From contig NZ_LAZU01000036.1 of NCBI RefSeq assembly GCF_000987955.1, positions 186,001-250,000 on the forward strand: DNA of 64,000 bases. Direction: 5' to 3'. The stretch is from Paenibacillus sp. DMB20 (lineage in GTDB: Bacteria > Bacillota > Bacilli > Paenibacillales > Paenibacillaceae). Below are positions 53,857 to 63,392 of this stretch, piece by piece. Position 1 is the first letter of the stretch; each line of letters begins with the position of its first letter. Made by a program: the position numbers and the translations under genes. The notes beneath the pieces are model-generated. The model was not told the origin of the DNA, did not search any database, and saw only the letters and a list, made by a program, of their open reading frames with translations.

Positions 53857-55263
53857 TTGGTTTTCAGCAGTCTAATTTTTTTATACCTGTTTTTGCCTCT
53901 CGTTCTGCTCCTTTATTTTGTTTCGCCCAAGGGATGCAGGAATGCTGTTCTGTTCATTGCCAGTTTGTTTTTTTATGCATGGGGAGAACCTGTCTATGTA
54001 GGAATCATGATTTTTTCAACGTTGTTCGACTATATCAACGGGCTTCTCATCGATCGGTACCGATGCCGGAAGGCCATTGCCCGAATCGTGTTTTTGGGAT
54101 CGATTCTGGTTAATCTGGGCATTTTGGGGTTCTTTAAATACGCCAATTTTATCGTGGATAACATCAATCAATGGTTTGGCTTCCATATCGGCATGAACGA
54201 ACTTCCGCTACCGATAGGGATTTCCTTTTATACCTTTCAAACGATGTCATACATGGTGGACGTTTATAGGAACAGAGTGCCGGTTCAGAAAAACCCGATA
54301 GATTTCGGGGCATATATTGCGATGTTTCCGCAGCTTGTCGCAGGCCCGATCGTAAAATACGAAGATATAGCCGGGCAGTTGAAGAGCAGGAAGGTAACGC
54401 TTGACCGCTTTGGCGAAGGAGCCGAGTTGTTCATTAGAGGTTTGGCTAAAAAGGTTCTGCTTGCCAATAACATCGGCTTGCTGTGGGCCGGCATAAAGGC
54501 TACCCCTCCATCTGAACTGACCGTTCTGTCTGCCTGGCTGGGCATCACCGCTTTTACATTTCAGATTTACTTCGATTTTAGCGGATATTCGGACATGGCC
54601 CGGGGCCTCGGAAAAATGTTTGGCTTTGATTTTATGAAGAATTTTAATTATCCCTATATATCGAGGAGCATAACTGAATTTTGGCGCAGGTGGCACATTT
54701 CCCTGGGTTCCTGGTTTCGGGAATATGTCTATATCCCTTTGGGGGGAAACCGGAAAGGGTTAGGGATTCAACTTCGGAATATAGCCGTCGTTTGGTTTCT
54801 AACCGGGTTGTGGCATGGGGCCAGCTGGAATTTCATCTTGTGGGGATTGTATTTTGGTGTTTTTGTTTCTTTGGAAAAACTGCACCTGCTAAACTGGCTG
54901 AATCGTCGTCCTGCTTTTATCGGTCATGTATACACCTTGGGAATTGTGATGATCGGCTGGGCCATCTTTGAATTCGAAAATCTGTCAACGGCCTTATCCT
55001 TCATTCAGAATCTGTTTGGCATAAATACGGCTGGTGTCATGGATACCACGGCTCTGTATTATCTTTCGACCAACGTTTGGTTACTGGCGGCATGTGCCGT
55101 ATTCGCAACCCCGCTTCCTCAAAGAGCTCTAACGTATATAAGAGGAAGATTCGCCAAGATGCATACCGTTGTCATGCCGATGATTTGCGGGTTGCTCCTT
55201 TTCGTTTCGACAGCCTATCTGGTCAATGAAACCTATAATCCTTTCTTATATTTCCGCTTTTAA
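53857..55263 (+). CDS. MBOAT-family O-acyltransferase (AlgI/DltB-like)
   Basis: 468 residues, TTG start with CAGGAGGAG upstream. About ten transmembrane segments. AlgI/PatA-type marks: SFYTFQTMSYMVDVYR, FPQLVAGPIVKYEDI, FRRW-type WRRWHISLGSWFREYVYIPLGG, and the catalytic-His region TGLWHGASWNF. Such proteins move acyl groups across the membrane to extracellular glycans. Partners are encoded next to it. Confidence 0.9.
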   Translation: MVFSSLIFLYLFLPLVLLLYFVSPKGCRNAVLFIASLFFYAWGEPVYVGIMIFSTLFDYINGLLIDRYRCRKAIARIVFLGSILVNLGILGFFKYANFIVDNINQWFGFHIGMNELPLPIGISFYTFQTMSYMVDVYRNRVPVQKNPIDFGAYIAMFPQLVAGPIVKYEDIAGQLKSRKVTLDRFGEGAELFIRGLAKKVLLANNIGLLWAGIKATPPSELTVLSAWLGITAFTFQIYFDFSGYSDMARGLGKMFGFDFMKNFNYPYISRSITEFWRRWHISLGSWFREYVYIPLGGNRKGLGIQLRNIAVVWFLTGLWHGASWNFILWGLYFGVFVSLEKLHLLNWLNRRPAFIGHVYTLGIVMIGWAIFEFENLSTALSFIQNLFGINTAGVMDTTALYYLSTNVWLLAACAVFATPLPQRALTYIRGRFAKMHTVVMPMICGLLLFVSTAYLVNETYNPFLYFRF

Positions 55264-55275
55264 GGGGGAGATTTT

Positions 55276-56424
55276 GTGAAAAGACATGAGAAAAAAACTT
55301 CCCGCGGAACGGCTGTCATGATGCTGACGTTCATTTATCTGATTTTTATTGTAAATTTGTCAACTCCATCAAAAATGTTCTCGGAATCCGAAAATCGAAA
55401 ATTGGAGTTGCTTCCTTCTTTCGCGATTCGTCATCTGCTATCCGGTAAATTTACCGCGAATTATGAAAAGTACATCTCCGACCAATTTATGCAGCGAGAC
55501 GTCTGGATTGGAATCAAATCCGCTGCGGACCGGATGATGGGGAAGAAGGAGAGCAACGGGGTCTACCTGGGCAGGGACGGGTATTTACTGCAAAAGTTTT
55601 CTCCGCCCCCATTTCGCGAGCCGGGGGATAAGGCTGAAGCCCTGAACCGATTGGCTGAGGCTGTACCCGGTATCAATACTTACGTGATGCTGGTGCCTAC
55701 GGCTCTAAGCGTGCTTTCGGACAAACTTCCGGACCACGTGTCCGGAAACTTGGAGTTGGAAGAGAGGGAACATGTAAGACAACGACTGAACAAAGACATT
55801 CGATATGTTGACGTCTATCCCGTATTGCATGCCAAACGAAGCGAGCCCCTTTTCTATAGAACCGACCACCACTGGACGACTAAGGGAGCGTTCTACGCCT
55901 ATCAGGAACTAAGCAGGAACATGGGTTTTTCCCCCAAGGAAGAAAGTCGGTTTACGATTACTAGAGTAACGGACTCGTTTTACGGTACCTTATATTCCAA
56001 GAGCGGGTTCAGGCATGTAAAGCCGGACAGCATGGAATTATACCTGCCTAAGTTCCCGGACAAGTATGCGGTGAAGTTTTCCGACAAGTCCCATACCACG
56101 AACTCGCTTTATGAACGGGACTATCTCCAGAGAAAGGATAAATATGCGTTGTTTATGGGAGGAAACCATTCGTTGGTTGCCATTAAAACCGGTATAAGGG
56201 ATGGCAGGAAGCTGCTCGTGATTAAAGACTCCTATGCCAACAGCCTGATTCCTTTCCTGACTTCGCATTTCAGTGAAATTTACGTGGTTGATCCCAGATA
56301 TTATGAAGGCGATCTAAGAAAGCTTGCGAATGCGCACAAGATACAAGACGTGTTGGTACTCTACAATCTGCACACGTTTTTCGAGGATGTATCTTTCCCC
56401 AAAATCGCAGCCTTCGCAAAATGA
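55276..56424 (+). CDS. DHHW-family (AlgX/SGNH-like) membrane-anchored acetyltransferase partner
   Basis: 382 residues, GTG start with AAGGGGGAG. One N-terminal TM anchor (VMMLTFIYLIFIVNL), then NRKLELLPSF, FMQRDVWIGIKSAADRMMG, YRTDHHWTTKGAFYAYQEL (the DHHW motif) and VIKDSYANSLIPFL (second catalytic block). Members work with MBOAT proteins to complete O-acetylation outside the cell. It is 12 bp after the MBOAT gene. Confidence 0.85.
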   Translation: MKRHEKKTSRGTAVMMLTFIYLIFIVNLSTPSKMFSESENRKLELLPSFAIRHLLSGKFTANYEKYISDQFMQRDVWIGIKSAADRMMGKKESNGVYLGRDGYLLQKFSPPPFREPGDKAEALNRLAEAVPGINTYVMLVPTALSVLSDKLPDHVSGNLELEEREHVRQRLNKDIRYVDVYPVLHAKRSEPLFYRTDHHWTTKGAFYAYQELSRNMGFSPKEESRFTITRVTDSFYGTLYSKSGFRHVKPDSMELYLPKFPDKYAVKFSDKSHTTNSLYERDYLQRKDKYALFMGGNHSLVAIKTGIRDGRKLLVIKDSYANSLIPFLTSHFSEIYVVDPRYYEGDLRKLANAHKIQDVLVLYNLHTFFEDVSFPKIAAFAK

Positions 56425-56428
56425 AAGG

Positions 56429-56935
56429 ATGAGAAATGAATTGTTACGGATACAACGGAAAATGAAAAGTCTGTATTTCATGTCCACCATGCTTATCATT
56501 CTCTGCTTAAGCGTAATCGTCGGCTGTGCCGACAACCGTGCAGAGCCGTCAAAAGCATCCGCCGAAGAGGTCGGCCAACAGATTGAGAAGGCCGTTTCTT
56601 TAGACGAGATGAAAAAACGGGACAAAAGCAAGCTTCAGAAGCTGTATTCCGTCGAATCGGAAACCGTCGAGGATTTTATCCTCTATACGGCCTCGTCGAA
56701 TGTAAAGGCGGATGAACTCCTTGTTTTAAAAGTGAAGGAAACGGAACAGGTTGCCGGCGTCAAAGAAAAAATCTTAAAAAGAATCGAGGAGCAAACCGTT
56801 AAATTCAAAGATTACCGCCCGGACGAATATTTCCTGATTGAAAACCATGTATTGGCGATAAAAGGACGATTCATACTGTTTGCGGTTTCCAAAGATGCAG
56901 ATTTCATCGAACAGGCATTCAATGATGCATTATAG
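56429..56935 (+). CDS. DUF4358-like lipoprotein
   Basis: About 168 residues. The start is either 56429 or the ATG at 56462; both give a lipoprotein signal ending in the lipobox SVIVGC. The mature part is charged and helical (SAEEVGQQIEKAVSLDEMKKRD) with the pattern VESETVEDFILYTASSNVKADELLVLKV typical of DUF4358. In Firmicutes this family commonly accompanies MBOAT/DHHW genes. The function is unknown; an accessory to the acylation machinery is inferred. Confidence 0.7.
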   Translation: MRNELLRIQRKMKSLYFMSTMLIILCLSVIVGCADNRAEPSKASAEEVGQQIEKAVSLDEMKKRDKSKLQKLYSVESETVEDFILYTASSNVKADELLVLKVKETEQVAGVKEKILKRIEEQTVKFKDYRPDEYFLIENHVLAIKGRFILFAVSKDADFIEQAFNDAL

Positions 56936-57031
56936 AAATATTTTTAAGTGACTAAAAAAGAGAAAGGTGCTATACTATTTATGTTTGATGAGTTCAAACA
57001 TAAATTAAGAGTAATGGGAGTAGATATACGA

Positions 57032-57664
57032 ATGAAAATTTTAGTTGTCAAAGCCAATAACCGTCCGGCTACGGAAGCCGTATCCACAAGAATGTACGAA
57101 ACGTTCATGGAAGAAGTGAAAGATCTGAACGTAACGACATATGATGTCTTCGCCGAGGATATGCCTTACTTCGGTCAGGATCTGTTCAACGCCTTCGGCA
57201 AAGTACAGCGGGGTGAGGAACTAACGGATCTGGAAGCGCGTCTCTTGGCCGCCAAGCAAAAAGCGATGGACGCTCTATCTGCCGCCGACGTGGTGGTGTT
57301 TGCGTTCCCGTTATGGAACCTGACGATCCCGGCCAAACTGCAAACGTTCATCGACTATGTATACCAATCCGGTTTTACCTTCAAATACAATGAAGAAGGC
57401 CAGATGATAAGCTTGATGAAAGATAAGAAAGCAATCCTTCTTTCCGCGCGCGGCGGAATCTATTCCTCGCCGGAAACGGCACCGTTGGAGATGGCCGCAT
57501 CTTATATCCGCAATATTGTAGGCGGTATTTTCGGCATGGAGATCATCGATGAAGTGGTTATTGAAGGTCATAATGCTTTCCCTCACCGCAAAGACGAGAT
57601 TATCGCCGAAGGCATGGAAAAAGTAAAGGCTGCCGCGACGCAGCTTAAACATCAATTGGTTTAA
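57032..57664 (+). CDS. azoR: FMN-dependent NADH-azoreductase
   Basis: 210 residues from the ATG at 57032, where the flavodoxin-like fold begins (MKILVVKANNRP); an in-frame start at 56948 adds an unrelated leader. Further marks: VVVFAFPLWNLTIPAKLQTFIDYVYQSGFTFKY and ILLSARGGIYSS (FMN-contacting loops). It reduces azo dyes and quinones with NADH. Single gene between two terminators. Confidence 0.88.
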   Translation: MKILVVKANNRPATEAVSTRMYETFMEEVKDLNVTTYDVFAEDMPYFGQDLFNAFGKVQRGEELTDLEARLLAAKQKAMDALSAADVVVFAFPLWNLTIPAKLQTFIDYVYQSGFTFKYNEEGQMISLMKDKKAILLSARGGIYSSPETAPLEMAASYIRNIVGGIFGMEIIDEVVIEGHNAFPHRKDEIIAEGMEKVKAAATQLKHQLV

Positions 57665-57696
57665 TTCCATAAGATTTTTAAAACATAGAAGAACAA

Positions 57697-57746
57697 CAAC
57701 CGGACTGGGTTAAGGGATCCTCCTTACCCGGTCCGGTTGTTTTTTT
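57697..57746. terminator. Bidirectional terminator between azoR and the phosphoesterase operon
   Basis: CAACCGGAC...GTCCGGTTG long stem (about 18 bp with minor mismatches) and a T run, placed between converging genes. Confidence 0.85.
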
Positions 57747-57749
57747 GTA

Positions 57750-58700
57750 TCAAATTTGAAGGGAACGGCCTTCCGGCAGATGCTCGGGTTGATGATGAAT
57801 CGTCGTCCCGTCTTCAAGATGAAGCCATGTATCAAAGCTGCGTTTCCCTTCGGTAAGCTGAATCACTCTCGCGCCGGTTTTGAAGGGATGTTTCAAATAG
57901 GCATTTCGGGTGGTTCGGCCGTAGCACAGGCGGATTCCATGGTGCACGCCCCAGAAGTCGTTCCCGTGATCATGGCCTACAAAGGTCCCCATGATGTCGC
58001 CCATCTCGACCATCGCCGCGAAAAAACCGGTATTGATCCAAGGCGCGCAGCACGTATCGAGCTTCTGTCCATGACATACCGAGAAATCCCATATGTCGTT
58101 GTATTCAGGAAGCGGAATGTGGAAGAAAGCCAGGGAAGGAAGGGGTTCTCCGCCGTTCTTTGCGGTAAGGGAATACGATGTTTCCGTATACCATCCGATC
58201 TGGCTCCGCCGTATCCAGTCATAAAATCCGACCCGAAGATGCTCCAGCGGGGAATAACTCCCCGAATCCAGGAAATAAAGCGCAGCCGCAGGCTGATTAT
58301 GCTCATCCATGACCTCAATCACGTAATTACCGGCGCCATGCACGTTAGGCGGATCGGGCTTCGCGTAGCAATACCGGTGCGAAAGCTGAAGATGATGAAG
58401 CTGCTCCCGCGTGAGATTCGGCGCTTCCGAATCATGATTGCCAAAAACGGCAGCCCACGGAATCCCCATATCCTCGGGAATGGATACCGCATCTCTAAAA
58501 GCCCGAATGGGATCCGGACTTTTGTTGCTGGCGATGACATCCCCGGTGTAAACGACCAAATCCGGTTTTTCCGCCTCCAGGATCCTCTTCATCATTGCTT
58601 TCATCCGAAACTCTTCTTCATCCGGTTCGCAAAATTCCGTATCCGTAAACTGGACGATCTTGAATGCGCCGTTCGAATTAAAGCGAAGTGACTTCCTCAT
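57750..58700 (-). CDS. Calcineurin-like metallophosphoesterase
   Basis: 316 residues from the ATG at 58700; upstream in-frame codons are inside the preceding gene. Metallophosphoesterase marks: VVYTGDVI (GD), FGNHDSEA (GNHD), HIPLPEY and FVGHDHGNDF (GHxH). The first motif reads FTDTEF rather than the usual DxH, so one metal-ligand histidine appears replaced. It overlaps the previous gene by 4 bp (ATGA). Similar to purple-acid-phosphatase-like (Dcr2/YhcR-type) proteins; no signal peptide. Substrate unknown. Confidence 0.8.
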   Translation of the reverse strand: MRKSLRFNSNGAFKIVQFTDTEFCEPDEEEFRMKAMMKRILEAEKPDLVVYTGDVIASNKSPDPIRAFRDAVSIPEDMGIPWAAVFGNHDSEAPNLTREQLHHLQLSHRYCYAKPDPPNVHGAGNYVIEVMDEHNQPAAALYFLDSGSYSPLEHLRVGFYDWIRRSQIGWYTETSYSLTAKNGGEPLPSLAFFHIPLPEYNDIWDFSVCHGQKLDTCCAPWINTGFFAAMVEMGDIMGTFVGHDHGNDFWGVHHGIRLCYGRTTRNAYLKHPFKTGARVIQLTEGKRSFDTWLHLEDGTTIHHQPEHLPEGRSLQI

Positions 58701-59545
58701 GCTTGCCGCGCTCCGGCTTCGCTGAACAAGCCTTCCGGGACCTTGGCGTCCCAATGATCCGGAACCTGCAATCCGAGCGCATGAGCCGCCACGGCAGCGG
58801 TGTTGACGATATAAACCTCCGGTAAAGCACTTCCCGCTGCAACGCCGGGTCCCACGCATCCCCAGAAAACGTTCTTATCCATCGGATGATCGCTTCCATG
58901 GTTGTATTTGTGCTCGCCGCCGCCTCCGTGATCCGTTAACAAGATAATAAGGCTATCCGCAAGGAGACCCAGCTTTTCGATGGTTCCCAGCACGCGCCCG
59001 AACAACTCGTCGTTACGGGTAATCGCATTCAAATATTCGGGCGAGTCGGGGCCGTATCCATACTTATGGCCTGAAGCATCCGGTTCATCCAACTGCATGA
59101 ACAGCAGCTTCACGTCGGCATTTTGCTCGAGGTACGTTTCGATGGCACTTACGAGTTCGGTATCCGGTTTGGATTCTTTATGTATGCCCAGGTCGTCTTC
59201 GATAATCCCATGGTTAATCGGCGTCCAGCTTGAGAAGGCTGCCAGTTTAGCGTCGGGCCAAGCCTCCCGGGCGAGTCTGAAAACCGATGGATAGGGGGAA
59301 TCGGACGGATAGACCCGGTTGGCGGCGACGTCATTATTCAATTGATGTTTTTCAGGATTTACGCCATGAAGGACGGAGCCCCAGCATTCCGCGCTGATGG
59401 TTGGCGATGGTGCCTGAGCCGTGTAGGAAACGGCCCCTTTTTTTAAAAATTCATCAATGTATGGAGTCGGGGTGTTCTGAATGAAATTGCCCGCACCGTC
59501 CATCCCCAAGATAAAAACCCGCTTAGTAGCGCTTAATAAGTGCAT
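58697..59545 (-). CDS. Alkaline-phosphatase-superfamily protein (type I phosphodiesterase/NPP-like)
   Basis: 282 residues. Metal-binding Asp near the start (FILGMDGAGNF), nucleophile region APSPTISAECW, metal ligands in MQLDEPDASGHKYGY and ILLTDHGGGGEHKYNHGSD. Typical of nucleotide pyrophosphatase/phosphodiesterase or glycerophosphotransferase relatives. No signal peptide, so cytoplasmic. Cotranscribed with the metallophosphoesterase; together they may release phosphate or sugar phosphates from imported compounds. Confidence 0.83.
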   Translation of the reverse strand: MHLLSATKRVFILGMDGAGNFIQNTPTPYIDEFLKKGAVSYTAQAPSPTISAECWGSVLHGVNPEKHQLNNDVAANRVYPSDSPYPSVFRLAREAWPDAKLAAFSSWTPINHGIIEDDLGIHKESKPDTELVSAIETYLEQNADVKLLFMQLDEPDASGHKYGYGPDSPEYLNAITRNDELFGRVLGTIEKLGLLADSLIILLTDHGGGGEHKYNHGSDHPMDKNVFWGCVGPGVAAGSALPEVYIVNTAAVAAHALGLQVPDHWDAKVPEGLFSEAGARQA

Positions 59546-59600
59546 GATTCAACAGCCTCCTTAACAGTATGTTTGGTCCAGGCAGCATGATTACGCACCT

Positions 59601-59629
59601 AGCATAAATAGTCCGTTATAGACTGTCAA
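59601..59629 (-). promoter_or_regulatory. SigA-type promoter of the phosphoesterase operon
   Basis: Minus-strand TTGACA (59624-59629), 17-bp spacer, TATGCT (59601-59606), ~55 bp before the start. A GACTTTC / GAAAGTC inverted repeat (59641-59680) lies just upstream, between this promoter and the divergent ABC operon. Confidence 0.7.
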
Positions 59630-59760
59630 CCGTATAAAGAGACTTTCGGAAAGAAGTCACCATTGTGGTATCAGAAAGTCATCAGGATAGTGGTTGAGCC
59701 CAAAGCATGCATATAGAATGTTCGTGTAAGGGTTTACATCAATGCGGAAGGGGCCGAGCC

Positions 59761-60687
59761 ATGAGGGAAATGTCGCATTTAAAGAGGAGTCTAAAAAAAT
59801 ATAAGTGGCTGCTGCTAATGACATTGCCGGGCATCGTTTATTTGTTCATCAACAACTATATCCCGATGTACGGCGTGATCCTGGCTTTCAAAAATTATAA
59901 CTATGTCGACGGCATATGGGGGAGCGAGTGGGTCGGATTAGACAATTTTAAATTTTTGTTCAATTCGCAGGACGCGTACATTATCACCAGGAATACCTTC
60001 CTATACAACTTGGTGTTTATACTGCTGAACCTGGTCCTGTCCGTATTGGTCGCGCTGCTGATCAATGAAATCAAGGATAAGGTGATCAGCCGATTTTACC
60101 AAAGTACCTTCCTTCTTCCGCATGTGATTTCCATGGTTGTCGTCGCCTATCTGGTGTACAGCTTTCTCAATGTGGACAGCGGATTGGTGAACAGAATGCT
60201 GATCAAATGGTTCGGAGCCGAGGCGGTTTCCTGGTATGGGGAACCCGATTACTGGCCCTACATCCTGGTCATCGTAAACGCATGGAAAAATGTCGGTTAT
60301 CTATCGATCATTTACTTCGCCTCGATCATCGGTATCGACAAGGAGTATTATGAAGCTGCCACCATCGACGGCGCGACGAAATGGAAACAAATGACCCGGA
60401 TTACCATTCCGTTGATCGCACCCGTGATCATAACGATGACGCTGCTTGCGGTAAGCGGCATTCTCCGTTCGGATTTCGGCTTGTTCTATCAGGTGCCGAT
60501 GAATACGGGAGCCTTGATCCCGACGACGAACACGATCGATACGTTTGTCTACCGGGCGATGATTCAATCGGGCGATATCGGCATGTCGACGGCGGCCGGA
60601 TTCTATCAGTCCGTGGTCTGTTTCGTGCTCATCTTGGCCGCGAACACGGCCGTCCGGCGCATAAACAAGCGGGACGCCTTATTTTAA
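59761..60687 (+). CDS. Sugar ABC transporter permease (LplB-like), second importer
   Basis: 308 residues from the ATG at 59761 (GGAAGGGG RBS); an in-frame start at 59707 adds a Cys-rich leader unlike the family. Six TM segments, start LLLMTLPGIVYLFINNYIPMYGVILAF and EAA loop YEAATIDGATKWKQMTRITIPLIAP. Divergent from the phosphoesterase operon. Confidence 0.9.
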   Translation: MREMSHLKRSLKKYKWLLLMTLPGIVYLFINNYIPMYGVILAFKNYNYVDGIWGSEWVGLDNFKFLFNSQDAYIITRNTFLYNLVFILLNLVLSVLVALLINEIKDKVISRFYQSTFLLPHVISMVVVAYLVYSFLNVDSGLVNRMLIKWFGAEAVSWYGEPDYWPYILVIVNAWKNVGYLSIIYFASIIGIDKEYYEAATIDGATKWKQMTRITIPLIAPVIITMTLLAVSGILRSDFGLFYQVPMNTGALIPTTNTIDTFVYRAMIQSGDIGMSTAAGFYQSVVCFVLILAANTAVRRINKRDALF

Positions 60688-60704
60688 ACGGAGGAGCGGG
60701 AGAA

Positions 60705-61607
60705 ATGGCGAAGGAAATAAAACGAAAGCAGCGTATCGGCCCGTCCTTAATCCACCTTTTTTTCTGGGCTTTTACGACCGTATCATTGATTCCTTTCATT
60801 CTGGTGTTCATGGTATCCATATCCAGCGAGGATTCCATCCTGCAAAAAGGTTATTCCTTGTTCCCGAACAGCATCAGTTTTGCGGCCTACCAGTTTTTGC
60901 TCCATGATTTTTCCGAGATTGCGAAAGCATACGGCGTCACGATCTTAACGACTCTCATCGGCACGGTCGTAAGTTTGATGATTACCGCATTATTCGCTTA
61001 CCCGTTATCCCGGCAGGACCTGCCTTTTCGGCGCACGCTTTCCTTTTATATCTTCTTTACCATGCTTTTTGGCGGAGGCATGGTGCCCTGGTATATGACG
61101 TACGTGAACATGTTTGATTTGAAAAACACGATATTCGCGATGATCATTCCGAATCTGTTGTTAAGCGCCTTCAATGTGCTCCTTATGCGAAGTTTCTTCG
61201 CATCCAGCATTCCGGAGTCCGTGGTGGAATCGGCAACGATTGACGGTGCGGGGGAACTCAAGATTTTCTTTAAAATCGTCATCCCGCTTTCCCTGCCGAT
61301 CATGGCTACCATAGGTCTGTTCAACACGTTGGCCTACTGGAACGACTGGTATAACTGCATGCTGTTTATCGACAAGCCCGAGCTATACAACATCCAGTAC
61401 CTAATGACGAAAACGCTCACCAATATCCAGTATCTTCTGATGAAATCCAACAGCTCGGCCCAAGTCGGTGATCTGCTGGCTAAAATGCCGAGGGAGACCG
61501 TCCGGATGGCGCTGGCCATCGTGGGGATCGCCCCGCTGTTGTTCGCGTATCCGTTCTTTCAAAAATATTACATCAGCGGGATCACCAGCGGAGCTGTGAA
61601 AGGTTGA
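60705..61607 (+). CDS. Sugar ABC transporter permease (LplC-like), second importer
   Basis: 300 residues from the ATG at 60705 (GGAGGAGCGGGAG). EAA loop VESATIDGAGELKIFFKIVIPLS and C-terminus YISGITSGAVKG typical of the subfamily. Begins 18 bp after the first permease. Confidence 0.9.
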   Translation: MAKEIKRKQRIGPSLIHLFFWAFTTVSLIPFILVFMVSISSEDSILQKGYSLFPNSISFAAYQFLLHDFSEIAKAYGVTILTTLIGTVVSLMITALFAYPLSRQDLPFRRTLSFYIFFTMLFGGGMVPWYMTYVNMFDLKNTIFAMIIPNLLLSAFNVLLMRSFFASSIPESVVESATIDGAGELKIFFKIVIPLSLPIMATIGLFNTLAYWNDWYNCMLFIDKPELYNIQYLMTKTLTNIQYLLMKSNSSAQVGDLLAKMPRETVRMALAIVGIAPLLFAYPFFQKYYISGITSGAVKG

Positions 61608-61715
61608 AGTCTTTAGATCGTAATTAGAGGGGGGAGGCGATCAGCGCCGGAAAGCGATAGATGCTTCTGAAACGATGATTCATGAAAAGTTGACCATGAG
61701 AGGAGAACGGCGGGA

Positions 61716-63219
61716 ATGAAAAGAAGTTATCAGGCATTATTGATCATCATGCTTTGCGGGATGCTGGCGTTAACGGGCTGCGGCAAAGGAGACCCGGGAA
61801 AGGCGACAGGGACGGCATCCGGCACGACGGGGAAAGAATCGGGCGGACTGAGTCCTTATAAAATTACGCTGGTATATCCGGCAACCGCCCCGAAAGACCT
61901 GCAGCTTGTGCAGGACGAAATGAGCAAGTATCTCACCGAAAAGATCAATGCCACCATCGAGCTTAAACCCATTGAGTGGGCATCCTGGGACGATAAAACC
62001 AATCTGATGAAAATATCCAACGAACCGTTTGATCTGATGTTCACGGCAAGCTGGTTCTCGTATCCGAAGGATGTGGCCAAAGGACAATACCTGGAGCTGG
62101 ATGATTTAATGGCCCAGCACGGCAAGGATATCCCGGGCATTCTCGGCGACGATTTCATTAAAGGATCGAGAATCGGGGGCAAGCTGTATGCTCTTCCGAC
62201 CAAGAAGGAATTCGGTCAGGGCTTCGGCTTCCTGCTCGACAAAAAATTAGTGGATAAATATAAGTTCGATCTTAACGGGGTCAAGTCGCTGGAAGACATG
62301 GAAGCCATGTTCAAGACGATTAAAGAGAACGAACCCGGTGTGACGCCCATCGTTTCGAGCAAGTTCACGAACATTTGGGAAGCGGCCAACTACGACGGCA
62401 TCGTGGCGAACCTGGCGATCCCCCGGGGAAGCCAAGAGCTGAAAGCCGTAGATACGCTGGAGGATCCCAAGTTTATCGATTTCTATAAACGCATGCACCA
62501 ATGGAACCAGAACGCTGGTTCGACAAGGATATCCTGACCTCCGACGCCGATCAGGGCATGAACATGATCAAGGCCGGAAAAGCCTTTGCCGTTGCGCAGT
62601 CCTTGAAGCCGGGCAAAGACAAGGAGATGAGCCTGAGCTCTGGTGTTGAGGTGGTTCAGGTGGAAACGGCGGAGCCGTTCACGACGACGGGGGACGCTCA
62701 AGGCGCGATGCTTGGAATATCGCGGACATCCCAAGATCCGGCGAGAGCATGATGCTGCTTAATTTGCTGTACAGCGATCCCAAGCTCCTGAACATGCTGA
62801 ATTGGGGAATCGAGGGCAAGCATTACGTGAAAAAATCCGATAACATGATCGATTTTCCGGAAGGCGTGACTGCGGACACGCAAACCTACCCGAATCCGGG
62901 CGGTTGGATGTTCGGCAATCAGTTCAACTCCTATCTGTGGGCTAATGAAGATCCTAAAAAGTGGGAAGCTTTTCAGAAATTCAACGAAAGAGCCGAGCAT
63001 TCGATTGCTCTCGGGTTTGCGTTTAACCAGGAGCCCGTCAAATCGGAAATGGCATCCATCGCGAATGTGGAGAAGGAATTCGGAGCGACGCTAAGATCGG
63101 GGGCCGTGGATCCGGAGAAGATCATAGAGAAATGGAAGGAAAAGCGGAAGGCCGCCGGGTTTGATAAGATCAAAGCCGAAGTGGATAAGCAGCTGGCCGA
63201 GTGGGCCCAGACGAAATAG
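61716..63219 (+). pseudogene. Extracellular solute-binding lipoprotein (DUF3502-type), two frameshifts
   Basis: Signal and lipobox LALTGC, then a solute-binding fold in frame one to ~62513. Two single missing bases, near 62513 (restoring WNQN-GWFDKDIL) and near 62747 (PARA-MMLLNLLYSD), are needed to reach the end at 63219. The C-terminal part ANEDPKKWEAFQKFNERA matches DUF3502, common in Paenibacillus sugar-binding proteins. Restored length ~501 residues. It belongs with the two permeases upstream; the ligand is unknown. Confidence 0.85.
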
Positions 63220-63392
63220 GCAGGCATTAAGGAACAAGGGGAATTCTGAACTGGGACTATCGTTATGCGTCCTATGTAAGGGATTCCCTTTTTTCCCCCG
63301 CGTACACTATACTCAGAGAGTAAATGAATTTTCGCTATTCCTGAAGCCGTGGCATATAAGGTATCAATAGAAGCGGGGGTGTTGTCGAACGG

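Noticed and set aside
58701..58859. N-terminal extension of the metallophosphoesterase
   Set aside because: It is the 3' end of the upstream phosphatase gene in another frame; the ATGA overlap at 58697-58700 is the natural start.
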